Notes under the pieces: generated by a model
Database searches by the model: none
Told to the model about the DNA's origin: nothing
The model's input: only the letters and a program-made list of their open reading frames with translations
Translations under genes and position numbers: made by a program
In this document: piece after piece, positions 8,327-17,015 of the stretch
How positions within the stretch are numbered: the first letter of the stretch is position 1
How the letters are laid out: the number at the start of each line of letters is the position of its first letter
Assembly: GCA_944380855.1 (NCBI GenBank)
Contig: CALWIW010000004.1
Span: 32,236 to 96,235, forward strand
Direction of reading: 5' to 3'
Source of the DNA: an uncultured Clostridia bacterium
Lineage (GTDB): Bacteria; Bacillota; Clostridia; Oscillospirales; Acutalibacteraceae
Length of the DNA: 64,000 nt

Positions 8327-9145
8327 ATGAACGTTTTTTTCGGTGCATTTAGAATGGATTTAAAAAGAGTATTTATAAATTCGCTCTTTTATTCAACTAT
8401 AATTGTTTTGATTGTATTTTTTACATTTAACGGAGCTGTAAAAGGTGCTTTTGATGATTTATCAAATCCCAGCGGTGTTTTTTCCGTTTGGAGAACCTGT
8501 GTACATAACGGCTATGCAGTGTTTGCCTTTGCAATAGCTTCATTCCCTTATACACACTCTTTCTGCACGGATTTTGAAAACAGAAATTTTAGGTGTGAAA
8601 TAATCAGAACAGGTGTAAGAAATTATATAGCAGCAAGAATAGTGTCTGTATTTTTTTCAGCTTTTATTGTTTTTGTATTGTCCGCTTTATTGTATTTTGC
8701 TGCATTGTACTTTGTCCTATCTTTTCTTAATGGCTGCTGGGTAAATGTTTTTTACAGAGACAGGGACATGATGGCAAATCAGTTGTTAGTGTACTCTGAT
8801 ATGGCTGAAAGAGGATTTTGGTGGCTGCCTATTGTTTCGGAAACATTGCTCCAGGGATTGGAAACAGGCATTTGGGCATTGGGAGGACTTTGTGTTTCTG
8901 CCTTTACTGTAAATAAATTTATTGTTATTATTACACCTTATTTAGTTTCATACTATTTAAGATATTTTATGCTGTTTGTTCCTCTATGGGATTTTGATTT
9001 AAATTCAACCTACAGTCTGCTTATTAATTACAGCTATACTACTTTACCAAGATGGATAATAATTTTATTGTATACTGTATTTTTTGTCGGATTGTTTTCT
9101 GTGGTCTTTTCGCAAAAGGCGAAAAGGAGGATTTACTATGGCTGA
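8327..9145 (+). CDS. ABC-2-type membrane protein, permease A
   Basis: The 272-residue protein has about six hydrophobic segments, beginning with a cytoplasmic stretch and TM1 (SLFYSTIIVLIVFFTFNGAV). It includes a cytoplasmic SFCTDFENRNFRCEIIRTGV segment like the amphipathic region of ABC-2 permeases that contacts the ATPase. It starts 14 bases after the lipoprotein stop with AAAGGACG upstream, and its last eight bases overlap the next gene, indicating translational coupling. With the following permease and ATPase it should form a heterodimeric exporter. The substrate is unknown; antibiotic-peptide or signal export is possible but unproven. Confidence 0.75.
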   Translation: MNVFFGAFRMDLKRVFINSLFYSTIIVLIVFFTFNGAVKGAFDDLSNPSGVFSVWRTCVHNGYAVFAFAIASFPYTHSFCTDFENRNFRCEIIRTGVRNYIAARIVSVFFSAFIVFVLSALLYFAALYFVLSFLNGCWVNVFYRDRDMMANQLLVYSDMAERGFWWLPIVSETLLQGLETGIWALGGLCVSAFTVNKFIVIITPYLVSYYLRYFMLFVPLWDFDLNSTYSLLINYSYTTLPRWIIILLYTVFFVGLFSVVFSQKAKRRIYYG

Positions 9146-10016
9146 TAAAATTAGGATAGCTTGGTTTATTTCTCAGCTTAGTCTGAAAAAGCTTATGAGA
9201 AATCCCAAAATCTGGGTTATGATTTTTCTGATGGGCTTTCATATGTGGGATGCTTTTTTAACCGTTCGCTATAAATCAGCGGAGCTTGGTCTGAGCGTAT
9301 CGCCTTGGTCTGTTCCTTTTATTTTTAATACTGATTTGACATTGGCGATGCTTCTCATGATGGTGGTTGTTTGGTTCTGCGATGCACCTTTTATGGACGA
9401 ACACCAGCCCTACACTATAGCCAGAAGCGGCAGAACGGTTTGGTTTTATGGACAGGTTGTTTACATAATAAAAGGTACTTTTATCTGCCTGCTTTTAATA
9501 GTGTTTTTTTCAATTCTTCCTATAATCGACAGATTTGCCCTTTCCGACCAGTGGGGAAGAGTTTACACAGAGCTTGCAAGTCAAGATTTTATAATGGAAA
9601 GCGGAAGTGTTCTGAATTTTAACGTATCACCGGAAATAATAGGAAGATACAAGCCTGTTACCGCAACGCTGTTGTCAGCAAGCTTATTTTGGCTTAATTC
9701 AATTTTTCTTTGTCTGGTGATGTTTGCCTTAAATTTGAAACTGCCCAAATATCTCGGAACGGGACTTGCACTCTTCATTGCGTTTTTGGGCGGTGGTTCA
9801 AGCATTTACAACAGCCTGGGAAGCTTTACTGATGTACTTAAAAAGATAATACCCACCTGTTGGTGTAAAATAGACAATATTTCCAACAACCCAATAACAG
9901 GCAGGGTGAGCTTTATGTATGCGTATACATTCCTCTTTATTGCAATAATTGTGCTGATTATTATTGCAAGGTTCTTTATGAAGAGATACATAGTTGAAAT
10001 ATTGCCCCATGATTAA
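9138..10016 (+). CDS. ABC-2-type membrane protein, permease B
   Basis: The 292-residue protein has about six predicted membrane segments and the topology of permease A: a short cytoplasmic N terminus (KLMRNPKIWVMIFLMGFHMW), then a cytoplasmic segment DEHQPYTIARSGR that parallels the equivalent loop of permease A, and a C-terminal membrane helix with basic residues (RFFMKRYIVE). The ATG at 9138 follows AAAAGGAGG with ideal spacing; an earlier GTG-type start inside permease A is rejected. It overlaps permease A by eight bases and is 12 bases before the ATPase gene. It is likely the second half of a heterodimeric ABC-2 pore. Confidence 0.75.
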   Translation: MADKIRIAWFISQLSLKKLMRNPKIWVMIFLMGFHMWDAFLTVRYKSAELGLSVSPWSVPFIFNTDLTLAMLLMMVVVWFCDAPFMDEHQPYTIARSGRTVWFYGQVVYIIKGTFICLLLIVFFSILPIIDRFALSDQWGRVYTELASQDFIMESGSVLNFNVSPEIIGRYKPVTATLLSASLFWLNSIFLCLVMFALNLKLPKYLGTGLALFIAFLGGGSSIYNSLGSFTDVLKKIIPTCWCKIDNISNNPITGRVSFMYAYTFLFIAIIVLIIIARFFMKRYIVEILPHD

Positions 10017-10028
10017 GGAGGGAGAGCA

Positions 10029-10679
10029 ATGTCAGAGGTTATTATTAAAGTTGAAAATGCTGTCAGAAAATTCAAGGAAAACAACGCCTTAAACGGCGTC
10101 AGTATAGATTTTGAAAAGGGTAAAATCCACGGCATTGTAGGAAGAAACGGAAGCGGAAAAACCGTGCTTTTCAAATGTATCTGCGGTTTTATGCCCATGA
10201 CCTCAGGAAAAATTACTGTTTCCGGAAAGGTTATCGGAAAAGATGCGGACATACCGGACAATGTGGGGCTTATCATAGAAACCCCGGGATTTCTCCCAAA
10301 TTACAGCGGCTTTAAAAATCTGAAGCTTTTGGCGTGTATAAAAAGAAAAATCGATGACAAAAAAATTATGGAAACAATGAAGAGAGTCGGACTTGACCCA
10401 AAAAGCAAAAAGCATGTTAATAAATATTCTTTGGGTATGCGTCAGCGTTTGGGAATTGCTCAGGCGATTATGGAAGACCCTGACATTCTTATACTTGACG
10501 AACCGATGAACGGTCTTGACAATGAGGGTGTGGAGGAAATGAGGGAGCTGTTTTTAAACCTGAGAAACGAGGGAAAAACAATCCTACTTGCCAGCCACAA
10601 TAAGGGAGACATAGAATACCTCTGCGATACCGTAAGAGAAATGGACCACGGAAATGTGATAAGTTATTATGAACAGTAA
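10029..10679 (+). CDS. ABC transporter ATP-binding protein
   Basis: The 216-residue ATPase has Walker A GRNGSGKT, the Q-loop region (VGLIIETPGF), ABC signature YSLGMRQRLG, Walker B DILILDEP, and a switch histidine in LLASHNKGDIE. Its short length and sequence match the CcmA/bacitracin-type (BcrA-like) ATPases that drive ABC-2 permeases. It follows permease B after 12 bases with AAGGAGGGAG as ribosome-binding site. It powers the two adjacent membrane proteins. It is the last gene of the tight operon; a further lipoprotein gene starts about 140 bases downstream. Confidence 0.93.
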   Translation: MSEVIIKVENAVRKFKENNALNGVSIDFEKGKIHGIVGRNGSGKTVLFKCICGFMPMTSGKITVSGKVIGKDADIPDNVGLIIETPGFLPNYSGFKNLKLLACIKRKIDDKKIMETMKRVGLDPKSKKHVNKYSLGMRQRLGIAQAIMEDPDILILDEPMNGLDNEGVEEMRELFLNLRNEGKTILLASHNKGDIEYLCDTVREMDHGNVISYYEQ

Positions 10680-10820
10680 TGGTTATCGGTATTATGATTA
10701 AGAATAAGAATAAGGAATAAAAGTTGTTAAGGGGTAGTTTTTATGTTCTGATTATTAGCTTAACAATATTCTCTATAAATATTATTAAGTTTAATTTAAA
10801 TAGAAAGGCAGGGTTGAATT
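10680..10820 (+). other. Short AT-rich spacer with a weak inverted repeat
   Basis: No gene is seen. An imperfect 12-bp inverted repeat (CTTAACAATATT at 10759-10770 with AATATTATTAAG at 10778-10789) lies just before the next ribosome-binding site. It could be an attenuator-like stem or chance in AT-rich DNA. Confidence 0.35.
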
Positions 10821-11738
10821 ATGAAGAAGAAAAATGTTGTTTTAAGTGTTGTTATAATCCTGTTTTTGATTACGGCGATATTCAGCGGCTGCGGCACCGA
10901 GGAAACAAAAATTATTTATGACGGTAATTTGAACAAAGTGAATTTCAATTATACATCAGACGGCGTAACTTTCATGCTGACCTTTGCCTCTACCGATGAA
11001 AATATAGAAATAGGCGAAACAAGCTTTGATGGTGTTAACACATTCCTCCTTAAGACTGAAAAGCCTAATGATGAATCTATTGCAAAAGAGGATCAAAAGA
11101 ACGTGACAAGCCAGGCAAAAAAGGACGGCTATTATCTGCATATGATATCTGTAGGTGTTACTGTGCAACCGGGATTTGATGATCCGATTACTGTTGCCAA
11201 AGTTACACAGAATATCAACGGCATTGATTATGAATTTGAGTTTGATACTCCGGCAGTCTTTGTTCATATTTCAAAAAATTCAGTGAAAGGATATAGTGTT
11301 TGGTGTCCTCTGGTTATTTCCGACGATTCCGTAACAGAAAAAAGTTCTTTTGCCCATAACTTTTACCTTGACGATAAAGAAGTGGATTCGGTTACAATAC
11401 AAAATGTCTATTTTACAGATTTTTTAGAATTAGATAAACCTGTTCTTGTTGTAAACGGCGAAACAATCGGCACACTTGAAGAATGTTTACCTTATGAAGC
11501 AAAAACAGAAGATGAAAAAATAACAATACAATCCTCTTATAAATATAAGGAAGAAAGCAACTGTACCGAATTCGATTACATATGGACAACCTTCGTTGTA
11601 GAGTTTACAAAGCCCGGTGATGACACGGTCTATAAAACAACCTGTCCTATAAATATACAGGGTATTGCTTCGGTGGAAGAAGCACAAGGTGCATTGGATT
11701 ATATTTTATCAAATCAAAAGGAAAATACTTTGGGTTAA
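10821..11738 (+). CDS. Lipoprotein of unknown function
   Basis: The 305-residue product starts KKKNVVLS, a hydrophobic stretch and lipobox FSGC (cysteine near residue 24). The mature domain looks beta-rich, alternating strands and acidic loops (for instance DPITVAKVTQNINGIDYEFEF), and ends near a short helix (EEAQGALDYILSN). No catalytic motif is recognised. It lies 141 bases after the ABC ATPase on the same strand and may be part of the same system, making it a transporter with two lipoproteins. A strong hairpin ends the transcript shared with the convergent treA. Confidence 0.7.
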   Translation: MKKKNVVLSVVIILFLITAIFSGCGTEETKIIYDGNLNKVNFNYTSDGVTFMLTFASTDENIEIGETSFDGVNTFLLKTEKPNDESIAKEDQKNVTSQAKKDGYYLHMISVGVTVQPGFDDPITVAKVTQNINGIDYEFEFDTPAVFVHISKNSVKGYSVWCPLVISDDSVTEKSSFAHNFYLDDKEVDSVTIQNVYFTDFLELDKPVLVVNGETIGTLEECLPYEAKTEDEKITIQSSYKYKEESNCTEFDYIWTTFVVEFTKPGDDTVYKTTCPINIQGIASVEEAQGALDYILSNQKENTLG

Positions 11739-11746
11739 ACAGTAAC

Positions 11747-11790
11747 AAATCCCGGCTGACGTGTTAAAAAAATCATGTCAGCCGGGATTT
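11747..11790. terminator. Bidirectional terminator hairpin
   Basis: Arms AAATCCCGGCTGACGTG (11747-11763) and CATGTCAGCCGGGATTT (11774-11790) pair over 17 positions with one G-T wobble. It lies between convergent genes, about 40 bases from the end of treA. Confidence 0.8.
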
Positions 11791-11833
11791 ATAATAGGAG
11801 ATAATAGAAAAAAGGCGAGAGTGAATTTTTATA

Positions 11834-13477
11834 TTACTTTATTACTGCAAAGGTTTCAAAGGGGCGGAGTGTTACCTCTTTTTCTGACTTTACATTCTTA
11901 TAGTTTGATATTAAAATCTCTTTTCCCACAAATTCTTCGGGGAGGGAGATTTTTGTTTCTGTTCCGTAAAAGTTGCAGACTACAAAAAGTTTTTTGCCCT
12001 CATATTCTCTTGAATAGGCGAACACATTCGTGTCGTCTTCCATTTCGGGTTTATATGAGCCATAGGCAATTACGTCATTTTCTTTTCTAAGAGCTATAAG
12101 CTTTTTGTAATAATGGAACACGGAATTTTCATCTTTTACAGCCTTATCTGTGTTGATTGTTTTATAATTTTTATTTACCTCAATCCAAGGTGTGCCTGTG
12201 GTGAAGCCTGCGTTTTCGCTGTTGTCCCACTGCATGGGAGTTCTTGAGTTGTCCCTTGAGCGGCAGCGGAGAATTTCGTAAACTTCTTTCTCAGGTATGC
12301 CCTCAGCTTTAAGTATTTTAAAATAGTTGAGGCTTTCAACGTCCTTATATTGGGAAATGTCCTCAAAGCAGGCGTTTGTCATGCCGATTTCTTCACCCTG
12401 ATAAACATAAGGTGTTCCACGCATAAGGTGTATCATTGTGGCAAGCATTTCGGCGGATTCCTTTGGGTAGTTTTTATCGTCTCCGAATCTTGAAAGCACA
12501 CGGGGCTGGTCGTGGTTGCACCAGAAAAGTGCATTCCAGCCATTGCCTTTCTCCATGCCTGTCTGCCATTTATTCAAAAGATTTTTCAAAGCCATAAAGT
12601 CGCAGGGCTGAAGCTCCCATTTGTTTCCGTTTTTATAGTCAACCTTTAAATGGTGGAAGCTAAAGCACATGGAAAGCTCTTTTTCATCGGGATTTGAATA
12701 TCTTATGCAGTTGTCAATGGTGGTGGAGGACATTTCTCCCACAGTCACCATTCCGTTTTCATTAAGTCCGCTGTCAAGGCAAAGCTCTTTTAAATACTGA
12801 TGAACTCTTATTCCGTCGGTGTAAAATCTTCTGCCGTCGCCATCAAAGTCGTCCTCAAAGTAGTCGGGCTTTGAAATAAGGTTTACCACGTCGAAGCGGA
12901 ATCCTTTAACGCCTTTGTTCTGCCAGAATTTCAGTATGTCTTTTAATTCTGCCCTTACCTTCGGGTTTTCCCAGTTAAGGTCAGCCTGTGTTTTGTCGAA
13001 AAGATGGAGGTAGTATTTATTGAACTTTGGAACATACTCCCATGCGTTTCCTCCGAACTTTGAAACCCAGTTTGTAGGTGCTGAGCCGTCTTTCTTTGGG
13101 TCACGGAAAATATAGTAGTCCATGTACTTTGGGTCGCCCTCCATGGCTTTTTTGAACCACTCATGCTCAGTTGAGGTATGGTTGAAAACCATATCAAGCA
13201 TTATTCCGATACCCAGCTTTCCTGCCTCTGAAATAAGGTTTTCTGCGTCCTCCATTGTGCCGTAGCGTGGGTCGATATTTCTGTAGTCCGCTACATCGTA
13301 ACCGTTGTCCTTTTGAGGCGATACAAAAAACGGTGTGAGCCATATATAATCTATGCCTAATTCCTTTAAGTAAAGCAACTTATCGGTGACCCCTTTAAGG
13401 TCACCGAGTCCGTCGCCGTTTGAATCGTTAAAGGATTTCGGATAAATCTGATAAACAGTCTGTTTTTTAAATTCCAT
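11834..13477 (-). CDS. treA: Trehalose-6-phosphate hydrolase (GH13)
   Basis: This 547-residue cytoplasmic GH13 enzyme is expected to split trehalose 6-phosphate into glucose and glucose 6-phosphate. The barrel begins YQIYPKSFNDSNGDGLGDL and contains SPQKDNGYD typical of the trehalose-6-P/oligo-1,6-glucosidase group. Catalytic residues visible are Asp196 (GFRFDVVNL), Glu248 (TVGEMSS) and Asp323 (NHDQPR). There is no signal peptide. Position 67 bases after a trehalose-type PTS gene and near a TreR-like regulator favours this over a plain alpha-glucosidase. Transcription is with treP from a promoter near 15050. Confidence 0.9.
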   Translation of the reverse strand: MEFKKQTVYQIYPKSFNDSNGDGLGDLKGVTDKLLYLKELGIDYIWLTPFFVSPQKDNGYDVADYRNIDPRYGTMEDAENLISEAGKLGIGIMLDMVFNHTSTEHEWFKKAMEGDPKYMDYYIFRDPKKDGSAPTNWVSKFGGNAWEYVPKFNKYYLHLFDKTQADLNWENPKVRAELKDILKFWQNKGVKGFRFDVVNLISKPDYFEDDFDGDGRRFYTDGIRVHQYLKELCLDSGLNENGMVTVGEMSSTTIDNCIRYSNPDEKELSMCFSFHHLKVDYKNGNKWELQPCDFMALKNLLNKWQTGMEKGNGWNALFWCNHDQPRVLSRFGDDKNYPKESAEMLATMIHLMRGTPYVYQGEEIGMTNACFEDISQYKDVESLNYFKILKAEGIPEKEVYEILRCRSRDNSRTPMQWDNSENAGFTTGTPWIEVNKNYKTINTDKAVKDENSVFHYYKKLIALRKENDVIAYGSYKPEMEDDTNVFAYSREYEGKKLFVVCNFYGTETKISLPEEFVGKEILISNYKNVKSEKEVTLRPFETFAVIK

Positions 13478-13544
13478 AGAAATTCTCCTTTAATGTCAAA
13501 ACGATTTTTATTTATTTGTGAGAAAGGAATAACGTTATATGCTT

Positions 13545-14975
13545 TTATGAAGTCTTTCCGAACTTGTTAAGCTTTGTCTTTGAAAGTATCATTGTAAACA
13601 ATACGGGAAGCACAAGGGCGATTACCATTGCTATGGCAAACATCGGGATACTCTCTATCTTCATGGAAAGAATTCCCGGAATACCGCCCACGCCTACGCT
13701 GGAAGCCTTGCAGACAAAGAGCATTGAGAACAGACCTCCAATACCTGAACCCAGCATACCGCCGATAAATGGATAAAGATATTTAAGATTGATACCGAAA
13801 ATTGCAGGCTCTGTAACGCCTAAGTATGCGGAGATAACCGCAGGTACTGCAACCTGTTTGTCCTTTTGATTTTTTCTGTTCATGAGAATGTAACCAAGAC
13901 AGGCTGAACCCTGTGCAATGTTGCAGAGAACAAGTATAGGCCACATATATGTTCCGTTGATTATCGGGTCGGCACAAAGCTGGAGATCAATAGCCAGCAT
14001 GGTGTGGTGCAAACCTGTGATAACAAGCACCGGATAGAAAAGACCGTAAAGTCCGCCGAAGAGCCAGCCTACTGAGGACTGGAAGCCCCATGCAACGCCC
14101 TGTGAAATCCATTCGCCTAACTGCCAGCCGATAGGACCTAAAACGGCGTGGGCAAGGAAAACTGTGGGAACCAATGCACCGAAGGGAACTACTATCATCT
14201 GAATTGCCTGAGGAGTAATTTTTCTGAAAAATCTTTCAAGATATACAAGTGTAAAGCCTACAAGGATTGCAGGGATAATCTGTGACTGATAACCGATTCT
14301 TTCAATCTGGAAAATTCCCAAATCATAAATCGGAATATTTTCAGCAGTGGCTACAGAATATGCATTGATAAGCTGTGGGGAAACAAGGGTTATACCTGTT
14401 ACTATACCGAGGATTTCCGTTCCCTTCATTTTCTTTGTGATACTCCAAACTACGCCGATTGGCAGGAAGTGAAGTGCCGCTTCGCAGATAAGCCAGAGAA
14501 AATCGTAAAGGCCCTGGCACCAAGGATAAACGTCCTTGAGAGTTGCTGTTCCGTCGTTAAGCATATAAATGTCGCCTATTACGCTTCTAAAGCCCAAAAG
14601 CAAACCGCCTACAATGATTGCGGGAATAAGGGGAGCAAAAATTTCCGCAAGGTTTGAAACAGCTCTTTGAGCTAAATTCTGATTTTGTTTTGCCGCCTGT
14701 TTAACTTCTTCCTTTGAAACCGCCTGGATTCCTGCGTATTCTGCAAATTCCTTGTAATATTCGGAAACCTGATTGCCGATTATTACCTGGAACTGGCCTG
14801 CCTGTGTGAATGTTCCTTTTACTGTGGGCAGAGCTTCGATTTTTTTAATGTCAACCTTTGATTCGTCTTTTAAAACGAACCTGAGTCGCGTTACGCAGTG
14901 CATAAGAGACGCGATATTTTCTTTGCCGCCTACGTATTCCAGCAATTCTTTTACTTCATTTCCGTACTTTGCCAT
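13545..14975 (-). CDS. treP: PTS trehalose transporter subunit IIBC
   Basis: The 476-residue permease imports trehalose with phosphorylation. Residues 1-85 form the EIIB domain with phosphorylated Cys27 in MHCVTRLRF. The EIIC domain follows with about ten membrane segments and the motif GITEPAIFG-like sequence (here LGVTEPAIFGINLKY). No EIIA domain is fused, so a separate EIIA (often the glucose one) must supply phosphate, as for TreB/TreP in other bacteria. Trehalose specificity is inferred from the sequence type plus the adjacent treA and treR. The start follows AGGAGG. Two operator-like palindromes and a consensus promoter precede it. Confidence 0.92.
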   Translation of the reverse strand: MAKYGNEVKELLEYVGGKENIASLMHCVTRLRFVLKDESKVDIKKIEALPTVKGTFTQAGQFQVIIGNQVSEYYKEFAEYAGIQAVSKEEVKQAAKQNQNLAQRAVSNLAEIFAPLIPAIIVGGLLLGFRSVIGDIYMLNDGTATLKDVYPWCQGLYDFLWLICEAALHFLPIGVVWSITKKMKGTEILGIVTGITLVSPQLINAYSVATAENIPIYDLGIFQIERIGYQSQIIPAILVGFTLVYLERFFRKITPQAIQMIVVPFGALVPTVFLAHAVLGPIGWQLGEWISQGVAWGFQSSVGWLFGGLYGLFYPVLVITGLHHTMLAIDLQLCADPIINGTYMWPILVLCNIAQGSACLGYILMNRKNQKDKQVAVPAVISAYLGVTEPAIFGINLKYLYPFIGGMLGSGIGGLFSMLFVCKASSVGVGGIPGILSMKIESIPMFAIAMVIALVLPVLFTMILSKTKLNKFGKTS

Positions 14976-15021
14976 TAAGAATAACCTCCTGTCTTTTTAA
15001 CTTGTTCATATAAGCTGTACG

Positions 15022-15078
15022 TTGTTTAAACAAGTTTTATCTTGTCTATATTATACAGTTGTTCAAACAGGTTGTCAA
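15022..15078 (-). promoter_or_regulatory. tre promoter with two TreR-type operators
   Basis: On the minus strand TTGACA (15078-15073), 17-base spacer, TATAAT (15055-15050) form a perfect sigma-A promoter. A near-palindrome TTGTTCAAACAG (15059-15070) fills the spacer between the -35 and -10 boxes, and a perfect palindrome TTGTTTAAACAA (15022-15033) lies just after the expected transcription start near 15043. The TTGT-N4-ACAA form is like known TreR operators. Repression by TreR is inferred. Confidence 0.8.
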
Positions 15079-15228
15079 CCGAAAAAAGACAAATTATATT
15101 AAAATAAACAACCTATAACTTTATTTATTATTACCATTGACTTCTGCATATTCACCAATTATTCACATTTTATTTGTTATTATTAAATTAACCTATTTGA
15201 AAAAACGGTACAGGTTTTTTACAAAAAA
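15079..15228. other. AT-rich spacer upstream of the tre promoter
   Basis: Between the tre promoter and the treR terminator I see no gene and no clear structure, only AT-rich DNA. Confidence 0.5.
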
Positions 15229-15252
15229 TTCCACAGCCCTAAAGCTGCGGAA
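15222..15252 (-). terminator. Rho-independent terminator of treR
   Basis: Minus-strand arms TTCCGCAGC and GCTGTGGAA (15252-15229, one wobble) are followed by TTTTTTGT. It ends the ptp-treR transcript before the tre promoter. Confidence 0.8.
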
Positions 15253-15264
15253 TAAATAATCATA

Positions 15265-16002
15265 TTAATAATCTGCAAGTTCCTTTACTCTGTGTGCTCT
15301 GTCATAGAAAATAAAGTCGTCGGGTGTATGTCTTGACTCCGTATATTCAAACATAATGCCGTCTGAATTATATGTATAGTTTTCTACCGCTGCTACGCAG
15401 TTTGCTCCGTTTAATTCCAAATTTTCTTCATCAAGCTTGTTTATTCTCTTGACCTTTACAATTCTTCTTGTACTTACAATTTCAACATGGAGAACATTTT
15501 CCAAATATTCATATATGGAATGTTCAGCGATGGTTTCATTAAAGCCCGGCATTACCGATTTCAGAAAATAGTTGTGGTCAATTGTTGAAGCTTTTCCGTC
15601 AATATATCTCAGCCTTTGCAGATAATAAAGCTCTGCTCCGACCTCAAAGGGGATTTTTTTGTGAAGCTGTTCGTCAACGGTGATTTCCTTAAAAATCAGA
15701 ATTTTTGTAACAACGGTTTTTCTGTTTCGGATTGCGGCTTCTTTAAAGGATTCTATTTTTCCCAGTGAATAAAAGGAAGGCTCGTCCGGCTGGTAAATAA
15801 CACGAACGCCCTTGCCTTTTATGCTTTGAAGATATCCTAAAGACACCAGCTCGCCTATAGCACGTCTTACGGTATTTCGGGAACAGTCATATTCCGATAC
15901 CAATACAGATTCGGAGGGGATAAGGTCGCCGTGGCGGTATTCCTCGTCCTCTATTTTCATTTTCAATTCGTGGTAAATCTTGTTGTATTTGGTTTTTGCC
16001 AT
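15265..16002 (-). CDS. treR: GntR/HutC-family repressor, TreR-like
   Basis: The 245-residue regulator has an N-terminal winged helix-turn-helix (residues about 5-70, with IPSESVLVSEYDCSRNTVRRAIGEL split here as PSESVLVSEYDCSRNTVRRA) and a C-terminal UTRA ligand-binding domain of the HutC subfamily (YYLQRLRYIDGKASTIDHNYF as its core). TreR proteins of this build bind trehalose 6-phosphate and release the tre operators. The gene lies upstream of treP-treA on the same strand, with matching TTGT-N4-ACAA sites between. It begins 16 bases after the phosphatase gene stop, so the two are probably co-transcribed. Confidence 0.88.
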   Translation of the reverse strand: MAKTKYNKIYHELKMKIEDEEYRHGDLIPSESVLVSEYDCSRNTVRRAIGELVSLGYLQSIKGKGVRVIYQPDEPSFYSLGKIESFKEAAIRNRKTVVTKILIFKEITVDEQLHKKIPFEVGAELYYLQRLRYIDGKASTIDHNYFLKSVMPGFNETIAEHSIYEYLENVLHVEIVSTRRIVKVKRINKLDEENLELNGANCVAAVENYTYNSDGIMFEYTESRHTPDDFIFYDRAHRVKELADY

Positions 16003-16018
16003 ATATATCAGAACTCCG

Positions 16019-16474
16019 TTATTTTTGTTTGTCCAAGAATTTTAAAAAGCCTTTCAGTCCTCGTGATATATCCTCATATGTAACGTCAAAATTCCCGGTA
16101 TACCAAGGGTCTGCAACATCTCCGCCGCCTGCAAAATCAAGAAGCTTAAAAACTTTTTTGTCATGGTCGGTTTTAAAAATTCTCATGGTGTTTCGCAGAT
16201 TATTGCTGTCCATAACAATAAAATAATCGTATTTGTCGTAGTCTGATTGTTTAAGCTGAACAGCATATTTACCCTTGCAGGAAATTCCTAAATTAGAGAG
16301 TACTTCCCGTGTGCCGTGATGAACAGGACTTCCTATTTCTTCGGTGCTTGTGGCAGAGGAGACGATTATAAACTCGTCCTTTCGGTTTAATTTCTCCACC
16401 ATATCCTTAAATAAAAATTCCGCCATAGGAGAACGGCAAATATTGCCGTGGCAGATGAACATTACTTTTGTCAT
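16019..16474 (-). CDS. Low-molecular-weight protein-tyrosine phosphatase
   Basis: The 151-residue enzyme has the P-loop CHGNICRS at residues 9-16, with nucleophilic cysteine and phosphate-binding arginine, followed by PMAEFLFKDM, and the general-acid aspartate in DPWYTGNFD near the C terminus. It should dephosphorylate tyrosine on protein substrates in the cytoplasm. It lacks the neighbouring tyrosine kinase or capsule genes seen with Wzb-type enzymes. It stands first in a likely two-gene unit with treR, though a functional link to trehalose is not evident. The start is preceded by AGAGG. Confidence 0.93.
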   Translation of the reverse strand: MTKVMFICHGNICRSPMAEFLFKDMVEKLNRKDEFIIVSSATSTEEIGSPVHHGTREVLSNLGISCKGKYAVQLKQSDYDKYDYFIVMDSNNLRNTMRIFKTDHDKKVFKLLDFAGGGDVADPWYTGNFDVTYEDISRGLKGFLKFLDKQK

Positions 16475-16793
16475 ATTTGTATACCTCTTAAATTTTGGAT
16501 TTATTTTTGAAATTTCCGATAGAATTTATCTTCACTTCTGTCTATAACTTCGACAAAAGAACTTTATTATTAAATAGAAAATATTTTACTCTGCTTGTTA
16601 AATTTAATTATCGCAAAGTTTGCGGCAATTGAATTTTAAATTTTTTATGGAAATTCTTCATGGTGATAAGTCATTATATCACAAAAAAGTTATTATTTTC
16701 AAGACAGGTGCATATATCTTTTTGCGTTCAGTGGCATAAAAAGCCTGTCTTCATATTATATAACTGAACAATATTTTTTAACGGAGTGTTATT
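16475..16793. other. Intergenic region between divergent genes with two inverted repeats
   Basis: No gene is visible in these 319 bases. A short inverted repeat CGCAAAGTTTGCG (16612-16624) could be an operator. A longer stem AAGACAGG (16701-16708) with CCTGTCTT (16744-16751) encloses about 35 bases and sits some 40 bases before the DUF3343 gene; it may be a leader RNA stem or terminator of an unseen transcript. Confidence 0.5.
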
Positions 16794-17015
16794 ATGAAAT
16801 ATAATGTACTTGTACTTTCTACCATAACATATGCTATGAAAGGAAGAGAAATATTAAGAAAACACGGAATAACTGCTTATGTAGAGAGCGTAAGCATAGA
16901 AAAACAAGGTCAGTCATGCGGCTACGGCTTATATATTCCTGAGAAAATCGAAGACGCCGAGGAAATTTTGGCAAAATATAATATCAGAGTAGTTGAAAGA
17001 ACGGTGAGGAAATGA
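16794..17015 (+). CDS. DUF3343 / putative Se/S carrier-like protein
   Basis: The 73-residue protein matches the DUF3343 (Se_S_carrier-like) family: beta strand NVLVLSTITYAMKGREIL, then a helix, then the conserved SCGYGLYIP segment with one cysteine, and EDAEEILAKYNI. It has no signal. It ends in a four-base ATGA overlap with the cysteine-desulfurase-like gene, so the two are translationally coupled. The pairing suggests the single cysteine takes sulfur or selenium from that enzyme. This role is inferred from family naming and context only. Confidence 0.85.
   Translation: MKYNVLVLSTITYAMKGREILRKHGITAYVESVSIEKQGQSCGYGLYIPEKIEDAEEILAKYNIRVVERTVRK

Noticed and set aside
16701-16751. Known riboswitch upstream of the DUF3343 gene
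   Set aside because: Only one long stem is evident; no conserved core of a riboswitch class I know could be matched.
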